DNA of 64,000 nucleotides. It comes from Zychaea mexicana (taxonomy: Eukaryota; Mucoromycota; Mucoromycetes; Mucorales; Lichtheimiaceae). How positions within the stretch are numbered: position 1 is the stretch's first letter; each line of letters starts with the position of its first letter. Below are positions 12,213 through 24,729 of the stretch, in pieces. The DNA lies in assembly GCF_025766255.1 (NCBI RefSeq), contig NW_026516801.1, positions 1 to 64,000 of the forward strand, read 5' to 3'. The position numbers were made by a program, and so were the translations under genes. The notes below the pieces were generated by a model. It was not told the DNA's origin and searched no databases. It worked only from the letters and a program-made list of their open reading frames with translations.

Positions 12213-13442
12213 ATGTTCCCCTCCCAGCAGACCTTGAAGAAGAACTTTTTCGTCCCCTCGGCCGGTGCTGATGCCGCTGCCCCTACTGGCGCTAACTTGT
12301 ACGCTCGTTTCGCCTTCGCCGGTGCTGTCTGCTGTGCTATCACCCACGGTGCCATGACCCCCGTCGATGTCGTCAAGACCAGAATCCAGTTGGAGCCTGA
12401 GGTCTACAACCGTGTAAGTAAAAGCCCCCCTTCCATATAACATTCCATCACCTTTGAAAAGATGATACTTTAAGGCGAAATAAGATATTGACGTTATTGC
12501 CTGCCGAATTATTTTAGGGTATGATCGCTGGTTTCCGTCAGGTCGTCAAGGCCGAAGGTGCTGGTGCCCTTCTCACTGGTTTCGGCCCCACTGCTGCTGG
12601 TTACTTCTTGCAGGGTGCCTTCAAGTTCGGTGGTTACGAATTCTGGAAGAAGACCTTCATCGATGTCATCGGTGTCGACAAGGCCCGTGAGAACCGTACT
12701 GCCATCTACCTCGGTTCGTCCGCCATCGCCGAATTCTTCGCTGACGTTGCCCTCTGCCCCTTGGAGGCTACCCGTATCCGTCTTGTCTCGCAGCCTGGCT
12801 TTGCCTCTGGTCTTGGCAGCGGTTTCGCCCGTATTTTGAAGGAAGAAGGTAATGTGTATAGTTGAAAAACGTGGTTACCATTGAAAAAAAGGCCCTCAGT
12901 GAGACAGAAGACTAACAATTCGTTAATCGGTGATTATTAGGTGTCGCTCGCGGTTTCTACTCTGGCTTCGGTCCTATCTTGTTCAAGCAGGTCCCTTACA
13001 CCATGGCCAAGTTCGTTGTCTTCGAAACCGCCGCTGAGAAGATCTACGCTTCGCTCTCCACCCCCAAGGACCAATTGGCTCCTAGCACCGTCACCACTGT
13101 CAACCTTGGTGCTGGTATCATTGCTGGTACCGCTGCTGCCATCATCTCGCAGCCCGCCGATACCTTGTTGTCCAAGATCAACAAGGCTCCTGGTGGTGAG
13201 GGTCAGTCCGTTGCCTCGCGTCTTGTCCAGATGGCTGGTCAGCTTGGTGTTAAGGGTCTCTTCCTTGGCTTGGGTAAGTACTCCTAGTATAAAATGATCA
13301 AAAACAAAGATGCTAACTATTTTCAATTCCTTTAGGTCCCCGTATTGTCATGGTTGCTACCCTTACTGCTGGTCAGTTCGCCATCTACGGTGACATCAAG
13401 CGCGCCTTGGGTGCCACTGGCGGTGTCGAAATCGCCAAATAA
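12213..13442 (+). CDS. mitochondrial phosphate carrier
   Basis: Four exons (12213-12413, 12518-12848, 12941-13273, 13336-13442) give 323 aa. The three mitochondrial carrier repeats are marked by [21 protein letters not shown] and [10 protein letters not shown], the phosphate-carrier versions of the PX(D/E)XX(K/R) signature. The carrier imports phosphate with a proton across the inner membrane for ATP synthesis (Mir1/Pic2 family). The N-terminus is short, as is common for fungal carriers. Codons are strongly C-ending, suggesting very high expression. It is divergent from OGDH E1. The ATG at 12213 is the first in the transcript after a pyrimidine-rich leader. Confidence 0.96.
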
Positions 13443-13456
13443 GCGTATCACACTCA

Positions 13457-13546
13457 TATCAACAACAGCAACAGCAACAGCAACAACCACAGCAACAGCA
13501 ACAGCAACAACAACAGCAGCAACAACAACAACAACCAAAACAACAA
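13457..13546 (+). repeat. CAA/CAG simple repeat in the 3' region of the phosphate carrier
   Basis: A run of CAACAG/CAACAA trinucleotides starts 15 bases after the stop codon of the carrier. It is probably in the 3' UTR. It is a plain microsatellite and is open on the other strand only because of the repeat. Confidence 0.7.
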
Positions 13547-14650
13547 TTCCTTTTATACACACCTATAAAACTACTACCATCCGGATAGACCAAAATCACT
13601 CTTATAGATGCGATTGTTATAAATACACGTCATTAGACTTTTTCTCATGTACTGTACAAAGTAAATCTTTGTCCGTGTTTACATTTTTTAAGTTTTGGGA
13701 GGGGTTCGGGATATCTTCACGTGTGGTTGGCCGTTGGTTGTAGGACTGCGTGCTTAAAAAAGACCGACGATGAAAAATCTTAAAAATATACTACGATCCG
13801 TATATGGATACACAAAATGTACCAATGCTTGCTCCCATCAATGCAGAGGCGCCATACAGACAAGTTGTATTCTACAAATGAGATGCTCAAATTCCAGTGA
13901 ATATTTCATCTAACATTATGCTACTCGAAAAGAGTAGACTTCTAAATAGTAGTAATGTACTATGCACGCCTTGCTTGATTATGGTATTTTGCTCATCGCG
14001 ACTATAAGATTTTAGTTATCTTTATATCTTTTGAAACAATGATTGAACTGCAACAGTGATGTCGCACTGTACTTATAGCGTGGATGAAAGAAAGCTCAAG
14101 TGATGGATGGCTGATGATGTGCAGTAAAACAACGTTACATGGCGCATTTTATGTAGGCATGTATGATACGCCAACCGATTTTTGGGTATCGACAGTCCGA
14201 GCATCTAACACCATACTAATGGTAATAGCTTCTTTATATCAGTTTTATCATATTCTTAATAACGAAGCTGACCCGATGTATGGATTACACTTCAATATCG
14301 TTAGTTTAATAAAAATACGCTAGTGTGAAGGGCTTTAAGTTTAAGAAGATTTTATGGATATACATGCTTATGCCCATCCATTATACCACAAAAGTCCGTT
14401 TGCTACATTAATTTACCTTACTATTCGTGTTAATGATTTTTTAATAGTAGCTACATACTATTGTGGTCGTTGGATGTCGTAATCAGCGAATTTCTTTTTC
14501 TGAGGGCGAATCAGCAGCATTAAAACGACATCATCTTTTAGAAAGTTTGGATTTTTCATATTAAATGATATGATATTACATTGTAATACGGTTACAGTGT
14601 ATTAAACAGTTTGGAGTATTGACAATGAATTAATTGCGAGCTTCTAATCG
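13547..14650. other. convergent AT-rich spacer, no gene seen
   Basis: This AT-rich sequence between the phosphate carrier (+) and the ABC transporter (-) holds only short open frames, for example 14084-14323, that resemble no known protein. Confidence 0.45.
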
Positions 14651-17600
14651 TTAAATGGTGCTCAATGATTGTTGTTGAACCAACTCGGTATATATTCCAT
14701 TTAGCTTCAGCAAGTCCCAGTGAGTTCCTTGTTCCACTATCCTTCCGCCCTCAATAACGCAGATTTGATCAGCACCCTAAATAATATGAGAAGTTAGTAT
14801 ACCTATAGCAACAACTAGATGACTTAAAAAACATCGAATTAATTTACTTGTATTGTTGATAACCGATGAGCGATTGTGATTGTTGTACGACCGCCTTCGC
14901 TAATAACGTTGTCGATAGCATCTTGAACAAGCTTTTCAGATTCGGAATCAAGCGCACTAGTAGCCTCGTCTAGCAGCAATACTCGTGGCTTTCGGATCAA
15001 TGCACGCGCTATGGCAATGCGCTGCTTTTGACCGCCAGACAGCTGAGAGCCCTTGTCGCCCACACGCGTTTCATAACCATTCGGTAAACTGGTAATAAAA
15101 TGATGTATGTTGGCGGCTCGACATGCGTGTTCCACTTGTTCTTGAGAAACACCTTTTTCAGACAAGGCACCAAATCGAATGTTTTCGCCAATAGTCAAAT
15201 CGAACAACACTGGCTCTTGGCTAACTAAAGCCATGTGACTTCTGAGATTATGTAACGAAAAGGATTGTGTGCTATGCTCGTCCAGGCGTACCGTGCCAGC
15301 TGTAGGATCATACCAACGCTCGAGCATTCCTATAGTAGTTGACTTTCCGCATCCTGAGCTGCCCACCAACGCAATCGTCTTGCCTGCCATGCCTTGCAAA
15401 GCAAATTCACCACGGAAAATGGGTACACTTCGGGTAGGATACTGGAAACCCACCTTGTCACATGTGATATCGCCTCGCACAGTATCAGGTTCCACCCCTT
15501 CCAGCTCTGGATCGATTTTAGACCGCCGCTCAATGATCTCATAAGCAGACAATGCTGCATACTTGGCCTTGGCAATACCCGACATGTAAGTAGTGACACG
15601 TCCGATATTTTGCGATGTTATCATGACAGCGAGTAGCACCACCATCATATCTTGGAGTGTAATCATTTCAATTTCAATCAAGCGTACGCCTCCATAGAAT
15701 GCAACTGCGTGAGTGAACAAGCTGATGGCTTGACCCAATGCATAGCCAATCGATGCAAGGTAGGCTTTCCGTTGTGCGAGTTTGTGAGGTCGTTCTATTG
15801 CTTCTTCATACTTGGCTTCAAAATAATATTGCTTTGTCAATGATGCGACAGTGCGAATGGCTTTGATGGCTTCACCGGCAACCTCGCCGCTTTGAGCACT
15901 CGCTTTTTGCACATCGTTAGCATAGCCCATCTCAACCTTGGATTCGTAGGCGGTAGCAGCGACCATAAACGGAACACATCCCAATACAATCAATGTCAAT
16001 GCCCAACTATGTGCAAAGGCAATAACAAAGCCTTTTTTCAGAAACAAAGAAAGAAAAGGGTTATTTTTAAAAAGCTTAGTTAGACTGAAATTATGAAATA
16101 CAAGATAATATATATGCAGATGTCTCCAATATACATACCTGTGACGCCGGTAAACATGAGACTGGCAACTTCACCGCAAATCTTGGACATGAGTTCGTTT
16201 ACATGCTTTGCATCCACCGCAAGCATCGATGTTAGAGCCCCGACATTGTTCTTTTCCTCATCGTAAAATGCAACTTCTTGCTTCATGTAGGCCCAGAAAA
16301 TTCTGCTTCGTAACCGTTTCGTATATCGTTCGCCTGCCACTTCGAATGAAGCCATCTGAATAACAAATCCTAGCAGAGCTGCAAGTCCGACGATTAAAAA
16401 GAGAAATGCGTACAGGTTCGCACCCTGCATCGGTCCTGGGTTAATCTCCATGTGCGGGTCAATGATAATGGTAATAACACGCGCCAGTAGTAGAGAACAC
16501 ACGGGAAAAACGGCGCCTGAGATCATAGCGCCAAACGTGCCAGTGATAATGAGCAGCCATTCGGGTCGCATCTCCATCAAAACTTTGAAAAATGGCAACT
16601 TTGGTTTGCCACATTCTTTTTCTTGTATCTCCCGTTGAATTTCCATTTTGACTTCGTGTTTGGATGATGCTGTGCTATTTGTTCGTTTAAGATCCAATAT
16701 GTCTTGTTTATTCGCAATGACAGCGTTATTATTTAGCGCTTCAGTCGATTGCGAAATATCCAATGGTTCGTCGTCGTGTAGTTTTTGTTGATGTAGATCC
16801 TCCTTTTCTTCTTCTTCCTTCATTGCAATTTCTTGCTTCCGTACCAAGTCTGCATATGCACCATTCATCTCAATAAGCTCTTGATGATTGCCTTGCTCGA
16901 CCATAACACCTTGCTTAAGGACAATAATTGTGTCGGCGTTGCGGATGGTTGATAACCGATGGGCGATGACGATTGTTGTACGATTTTCTGCTGCCGCATC
17001 CAAAGCATTTTGTACTAGTCGTTCAGACTGTGTATCCAGCGCAGACGTCGCCTAATTGGATGATTTTTTAACATGGGTAATTTTTGACCAATATACACTT
17101 AAAGAACAAAGTATACTAGTTAAAATAAGATTACCTCATCAAGTAACAAGATGGTCGGATTCTTGATAATGGCACGAGCGATTGCAATCCGTTGTTTTTG
17201 ACCACCAGAGAGCATACCACCATGTTCTCCCACTGGAGTATCATACGCTTCGGGTAACTGTTTGATAAAGCCGTGACAGTTTGCCTTTTTACATGCTTCG
17301 ATTATATCTTCGTCGGTAACATCATCGCGGGTCGTGCCCATCAACAAGTTTTGTCGGATCGTCATATTGAACAATACGGGCTCCTGCGATACAACGCCAA
17401 TTTGTCGACGTAGCCAACTGACATTGTATTCCTTGATGTCCTTCCCGTCCAACAGAATTGAGCCGGATAATGGATCGTAGAAACGTTGCAGCATCTGTAC
17501 AACCGTGGATTTGCCAGAACCGCTTGCTCCAACCAACGCGATCGTTTTGCCAGCATGGACTTGAGCATTGAACTTTTGTAGTACCTGAATGTCAGACCGT

Positions 17601-19076
17601 GTCGGGTACGAAAAGTCGATATCGCGGAACTGAATATGGCCTTGAAGTTTGACATTGGCAATGCCATCGGTCGTGTCGGGATCAATATCAGGTACGCGAT
17701 CAATCACAGCAAAAATACGATACGCAGCACCGCATGCACTCGACACGGCAGCCAAATTGAGTGGCAATGACAAGAGCGACATTGTACCAATGAGCATGGC
17801 ATAAAAGGCAATCAAGACCAACGGGCCAGATAGTTTTTCTTCGTCCGCTAACTTGGAACCATACCAAAATGCCAGACCATAGCTCCAAAACAAGATGCAT
17901 AAAAATACACCAAATTGACAACCCAGCAGCACACCACGCTTGCTGCCTGTTACACAGGCCTTTTCGAGTTCCTTGTCGTATCGTGCAGAAAAGCGGCGCT
18001 GGAGCGAGAAAGCATAAACCGTACGAATACCAGCAAAGACTTGCTCGGCGATAGCGCCAGCATCGGCATAAATGTCTTGGGTACTTTTGGTGTATTTTGA
18101 GTAGAAATAAGTCATGGCAGTGCTGACACCGGCCAAAAGAGGGATTGGTGCCAGCATAACGACTGCCAATTGCCAACCTTTGACAAATGCAACTACGACA
18201 CCTGTGATAACCGCAGCTACCATTTGAACGAGTAGTCCAAGCTTCTCGGAAATACCGTCTTGGATCATCTGAGTATCTGTGGCGAGCCTTGTGGTCAGCG
18301 ATCCTTCTTCTGACTTGTCGAACCCTAAGAACAGCCAAAAAAAAGTTGTTAAGATATTACTGCTACTAGTTGTTTAAGATGAACAAAAGCAAGAACAACA
18401 TTGAAAGAGGACATTACATGACATATCTTGTGCCAAGATGGAATGAACATAGAATTGACGTATCCGTCTTGCTTGGCTTTCGCCAGATAGAACCCAAAAA
18501 GCGTGAGCAACATAGCCGGCAACAAAAACCGCGACACCCATATAAACAAATATTAAGATCATATCTAGCGTTGCTGCTAATAGTTCATCCGAAGTATACA
18601 GCGTGCCTGCGAGGTTCTCGAGGAATTGACCGAAAATGATAATGCTAAGTTACAGTTATACATTAGCAAAAAGCATCACCACTGGTCGATGTTTGTATGG
18701 GCCAAAGTTACCTCACCGGATGGATCACACCGATCCCGATAGAGCCAGTCATGGCCACGGCGATCATCAAAAAATCGGTTTTGCTGGCAAATCGAAATAA
18801 CTTGTAAATTGGTACCGAAGATTTTTCATTCTTCTTTTTTGAATCATCCTGCGGTGTGTGTTGTTGTTGCTGCTTGGAATTGTCATCACCAGGACTACCA
18901 TCATCCTTGATGAAAGCGTCGTTTTTGGGTTCGTTTTCCTGATTCATCAGATTCTTGGCTTGTTGCATTTTAGAGCCAATGAGTTTTATATTACTGTTGT
19001 TCTTTTCAGCTGTATCTGGTGCTTCAATCTTTTCATTGATGACCGTATCATGTTGATGGTTGGTTTTTTCGGGCAT
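14651..19076 (-). CDS. ABC transporter, subfamily B full transporter (P-glycoprotein type)
   Basis: Six exons (18712-19076, 18418-18644, 17135-18324, 16139-17051, 14848-16031, 14651-14776) give 1334 aa in the order TMD1-NBD1-TMD2-NBD2. Residues 1-90 are hydrophilic and Lys/Gln-rich. NBD1 has Walker [10 protein letters not shown] from residue 463, signature [14 protein letters not shown] and Walker B ILLLDE. NBD2 has Walker [10 protein letters not shown] from about 1122 and the same signature before [14 protein letters not shown]. Both sites look catalytically complete. [16 protein letters not shown] in TMD1 is typical of ABCB1-like exporters. Expected role: ATP-driven efflux of hydrophobic compounds or lipids from the plasma membrane; the substrate cannot be read from sequence. 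The start at 19076 follows a clean leader. Confidence 0.95.
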
Positions 19077-22000
19077 CCGATTATTGCTTGGTATGAGAGA
19101 GTAACAAGACAACCCGGAGCAATAACAATTAGATAAAGAAAAAAAGAAGGAGAAAAAAAGGAAACGGTTCTCTGTTGCGCACAATCCGCGTGTGTAAATT
19201 CAAGCGGCCTCCATTATATACCGAACTTTTGATTTACAGACAATCCGTCCACAAGAGCCGGCAAATCCATTCTTGGATGGCTCATTCGCCTGTTCTACCA
19301 CGCCGGCTACAGAGTCTTATAAACACGTGCTGTTGCCATCACTTTCGATAGGAACGTACCCCATGTTACCATACGAAAATCGTCTTCTATACCTTGATCT
19401 CGTCAGTGAGCTCTCGCCTGATTCATGCCAGGAGATGATGCTATGTAACGACCTTTTCGGCGTCAAATACCTAAGAAAAAAGTTAATCTGATAACGTGAA
19501 ATGCTCATTCATATATTCCTCACAATCCATGGTACGACCTGACATATCATATGCCTATACAATGCTCAAATACTACTGGGATCAAACCAACTTCATGGTT
19601 GTGATGGCCGAAGATGCCCGGACTTGTACTCTTTTCCTCGGGTCTTCCACTTCCCTCTCTCTCTATTTCTGTTTTGTTGCTGAAACAAAGGGCCTTCTCC
19701 GACTACACGGCAGTTACAACCTCAAAGCTCAAACCGCGTTCCTTTCTCCATCTGGCTTTTCAAGCCGAAGATCCCCGGAATTGTAAGCACGCATCGGCTG
19801 ATGTGTTGTTACACAAGCGTTTCAAAATGCTGGCGGAATTTTTTTAAGACACCCTGCCTACGAGCTTGTATGTTGCTTTTTTTCCCTTCTCTTACCTGTT
19901 GTAAAGGCCATGGACAAGAAAAGGGTACTAAAAAGAGCAGCATTTACACTCAATCCTGCTTGTGCAGCCCAGTCTTAACGTCGCCGGACTCTTTACAACA
20001 GCAGCAGCACCACCAATGGCCATGTCTATGCATTCAGGTAGTTCCTTCACACCAGATTCGACAACAGTTCAGCTTAGTGCTTATTTGGTCGACTCGTGCT
20101 GTTAACATATCAACGTGGCTTTACAGAAATCCTACAAAGTTATATTGTCGCGAAGGATGTGAAATGATCTCATACACACAAGTGTATATGAAACGCACAA
20201 GCTCTTTTACAGAACTCTTAATTGATAGTATGATGGCCAAAATTAAGAGATTCTTTGACCCAGTTTGAATGTTGTTATAGACTTATTGTAAAGTGCTCTG
20301 AATCTATGTGATCCTTCGCAAATGGCGCAGCAATCCATACAATGTTATAATGCTCGAACAGTGGGCGGCTATGTAGTACAAAATCGCCGGAGGAGCAAGG
20401 ATTACGCAGGATCGACGCGAAAGAAAATGTATACTGGCACTGGGGAAAGTGCGACAAGTGTATAGTACGTTACAAGTGAAGTAATATATCATAACCGTGT
20501 TGGTAGTTATTATGATTGTGGAATATGAAATGAAATGGATGGGTATTTTTTGGATCAAGCAGGAATCATTACTTATAAATTTTATGCTGCCAAGGCAACC
20601 TCGGCAACCCATTCGCTGTATTATTCTTTCTCAATGTTATCATGCTCTAGACAAAGCCTATTGTTGGTGCCTGTGTTCGTTATAGCGTTTCCCAAAACAC
20701 GCAGCGATTTTATCGATCTCACCAGGAGCAGTGCCCTGCCTTTATCCTCCGTCGTTCCTGAGTGCTTAATTCGCATTGGACTGTAAATTTTTATCATCTC
20801 GGAATCGTCTTGTAATTGACGTGCTCATTGGAACGTGTTGGCTTTCAAACTTCTTGGTTTTTTTGACGTGTGCACGGACGATCACTTTTTTTAAAACAAG
20901 CGGCGACGGTATCGGAGGATACACTCAGCATATAATAGTGAAACATTTTCAATGTGATAGTGACACACACGCTGATCACTGCATATACGTCTTCTTGACG
21001 ATTGTCACCACATGCTTTTTTCACTTCAGACGCCTAAGTTCAATATAATGGCGCTCTTTACAAACTAAAACGAGCCAGCCAGAAATTATGAAAAGTCGTA
21101 AAAGTGATTACATAATTGGTTTTCCGCAAAACAAATTTTCTATATAAAGGAGCCCCCCTTCCTGCTAATTTCACTTCCTTCGGGTTGCCAGCCTACGTGC
21201 TTGAAAGTTCAGGTGCGTTGGCTAACACATGACTTTCCACACACGGAATCTTGACGCTTGACAGTGACTGTCGCATAAATTGTCTGTTTTGCAAGCCGCC
21301 TTTTGTTCCCGTTACTGGACATGTACCTTCCTGGTACCTCTGTCCTCAATCAAAAAATAATAAGAGAAAGATAATTATAGAAAAAAAGCTGTGTGCCTGG
21401 GTCTTTGCAATATCTTGCTTGCTTGCGCATGCACTGTGAGCTCTAGAAGTATACCATGGCTCCGTTTCAGAATTAAATGTACAGACCATGCTATTGTGTA
21501 TAAACAAACCTGGTGGTTACGTGTGGCTATATTATGATGCAGGATCCTTTCGAAAAGAGTGGGTCATTGATAGAACAGCTGATACGCGTTTGTTGTCGAG
21601 TCGAACAAGACTGACAGCGGCGCAATCGTCATAGTAAAGGATGTTGCGAAGATCATTTATTATAATGTTATATACGTTATTTTGCTGCTTTGAATCCAAG
21701 GGAATGGGGCTGTAAAGCGATTCGGTACACGCGCGGTCTCCTTATAAGTTTAAGACGCCGAATGTTACGATAGAGAACTATTTGACAGCGATGCTGACGG
21801 ATCAGCTTGCATTACCCCTCTTTTCATACCATTCTGCTTTCTTCTCTCGTATGCTCTCCTCGCCTCTTTGATAACTCTTCGTCACACATCCGCGTATTAC
21901 GGATCAATAATACTGTATACTGTACATATTGTTATGTGCCACTTGAATACTACCATTTTTTGTCGTGGACCCTTCTATCAATCTTCTGTATGGGACAATG

Positions 22001-24729
22001 ATTTCAAAAGAGGTATACTGCTATAGTGTATATCTCGACAGGTGATGATAGAGTATAGCTCTTTAAATCATTGGAAATACAAAGTTCCGTGGAAGGCAAT
22101 GAATGTTATGTATAAATTTCTTGTTTCGTGTCTATTTGCTTTGCTTTATTGAAAACAAAAACGCCGAAGTGGAGCTTTCAAAACACCAGTACTACTAGGT
22201 CAATAGATAATAAGGGAAGTGACATAAGAAGAGGGATTGAAGATCAATAAAAGGTGCAAAAATATCTGGTATCCCGGATGCTGCGGACCAAGTAAGTGAG
22301 CTGCTGTAAGTTCAGCTTTCTTGCGCTTCTTCCCAATGAATGCTGATACCTTTAAAGGAACTCAAACCAAGTCTTACATCACCGTATCCACGGCGAGAAA
22401 TTGTAAGTCTCTGTACTGGTTAACTTAATGCTATTGGAGCTATGATAATCATTCGTGTTGCTCTCATAAACTATGTACATGTGATTTTAACAGAATAGAA
22501 CAACCGCGATGATGGCTCCCTGAATCCCGCCTGTTTGTATTACTAATGAGTCCATGCCATTTGGTTAGAAGCTTTTGCGCCTTTGACATATTATTAGTAA
22601 TCATCGTACGATAGACTGTTTAACACTGCAGTGTATCGAAAACGATATTTAAGAAAGAGAAATTGCTGTTTCCGTGCATGCATTAAGATATTGGAACTTT
22701 ATCATAAAAGACTTGTGGCACATACACACTCAACAACTTATAATTACGATCCCTCCTGTTACGCCCTCCACTTCAGCCGCTGCCACAGATATAGTCAGAC
22801 TGCAGGATCAATGTAGCACTAGATTAACATCCTAAAGCTCGAGAATATGTCGCATAGCTCGAGATATAATAAAAAGCAATGTTGCAAAAAGCGGGCCTAA
22901 GTGTATGGCACATCCGGAAGAATCTCTTTCGGTGGTTTAGTAGCATGGGGGTTGTTGGCGATTCTTTTTACCAACCCTTGGGTCCGCGGATGAAATGCGA
23001 CTTTTTGATCTCCGTGCATTCTCCTGTCACACGCTGTTCTTGTTTTAAGCTTCTTTTATACAAAAAAATTTGTTTTAAGCTTCAGACCTTTACGCGTGGT
23101 TAAGCATACTTATCTTTTCCGTATAGACGATGCTGATGATGATGTTGAAAAAAAATGCGACATGGTATGAGAATGGCAAGATTTCAGTTGATAAAGAACA
23201 TTCTTACATCTGGTGCACTTTCCAACTATTATATAAGCAGGTCCGCATGCACTCACACACTCACACACAGACAAAAGGCAAGTCTGGTAACTGAATATTC
23301 GTGGTGTCGCGCTCTTTGACTTTCCGTGTCTTCTTTTTTTTCCCTTCTCCCCCAAAAAAACAAGAGAGATTTTTTCAGCCTATCATATTAGTAATGCACT
23401 GTAACAGAGGTTGTATTTATAAGCTATATAGCAATACAGTTACACAGACTGGGGTGTGTGTACCACGCGATATCGCGAAATCGAGATTGCGGTCGTAAAT
23501 CGGATTTCCAGCAGCGCAGTGACGACAATTGTATTTCTTGATAATATATCATGCATATCATCTTCCGCTAACCATCCTCTTTTTCCTTCTTTCTATAAGC
23601 GCCCTCTTTGCTATTATTAGTGTTAACCAGAATGAAGTCATACAGTACCTACAATAGCTTCCTTTCTCCTTTCTGGGTTATCTTCTTCTACGAGACCTTC
23701 AATATTAAATATATGGAAATGCTGCTTAGTCTCAACATGAATTCCCGCTTATATCGCAAAGTGATTATCGGGTTTACGGGTTACACTCAGCAAGTAGCCA
23801 ATCATTGATATGCTGTTACTTCTTAATTGCCTTACAGGGGGGTGTGCTGGAAGCTTTCTTAACGAGCGGAGAGAGAGATGTAACTTCTGCAAGTAAATGA
23901 AAAAGTTGTCTATAAGGTTTAACTTAAAAGCAAACCAGCTGCAACCCCATTACAAGCAGATAAGCGACACAAGATCAGTAGTTGCCGATATACACTAATG
24001 CTATATAGGCACCATGCTATGAGTCTTTACAACAAGGAATTTGAAAGTAACATGGAAGAGTGATACAAAAGAAGCAAGTTTCTTGTTCTCTGCCAAAATC
24101 ACACTTGTAAATCGTTTATATAAACCTGTACGTTAAATTTGTTACACATTATATCGCGGAAAGTTGAAGTGCTCGTACATTTCTTCGAAGAGACCCTGGC
24201 TTGTTGTACAACGGTGGAATCTTCGGGACTGCAGGCTCTACTTACTTTCGCTAGCCTAATGTAGGGGATAAAAATGATCGCTGACGCACATTGTACAACT
24301 GTTGTACCCAAGGGCCCAGCGTTTCGCTACACATACACGGAATTAGAGACTGGAAAGGAAAGTATAGGGATATACAGAGTCGGCCGCACTGTTCAGACAC
24401 ATTTCTTTATTATTATTAATATTATTGTATAGGAGCATGTAAAGAAATCTAAGTGACAAAAATGAGAATGCATATTGGAAATGTATCATTGAGCGATAAA
24501 CAGAAAGGGGGAATGTGAGCGAGAAGGGGCATATGGTACATATAGTAGGAATGATGGCGTGCGTGTATGTCGTTTGAATAAGTACAGAATATGTTGATTA
24601 GAATGAATGAGTGAGCGAACCTATATGAAATGTGGGTACTACTATGAGAAAAAGGAACTGGAGGTATATATGCTATATATTGAGTGTAAATGTTATATGT
24701 TTTTTGTTTGTTTGTTTGCTTGGTTTGCT
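19077..24729. other. 5.6-kb stretch without a convincing gene
   Basis: Both strands were read. The longest open stretch (about 19801-20268, +) is Cys/Ser-rich and has no recognisable family, splice context or coding composition. No tRNA or rRNA signature was seen. AT-rich blocks are common, and an ATT/AAT simple repeat lies around 24408-24428. Short-exon lineage-specific genes could be missed by eye. Confidence 0.35.

Noticed and set aside
12937..13326. Minus-strand open frames across the phosphate carrier
   Set aside because: Antisense shadows of the carrier exons; no motif of their own.
13457..13546. Poly-Gln coding exon
   Set aside because: It follows the stop codon of the carrier and is a plain microsatellite with no attached coding frame.
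19801..20268. 155-codon open frame in the 19-24.7 kb gap
   Set aside because: Cys/Ser-rich text typical of chance frames, no neighbours in phase, no known motif.
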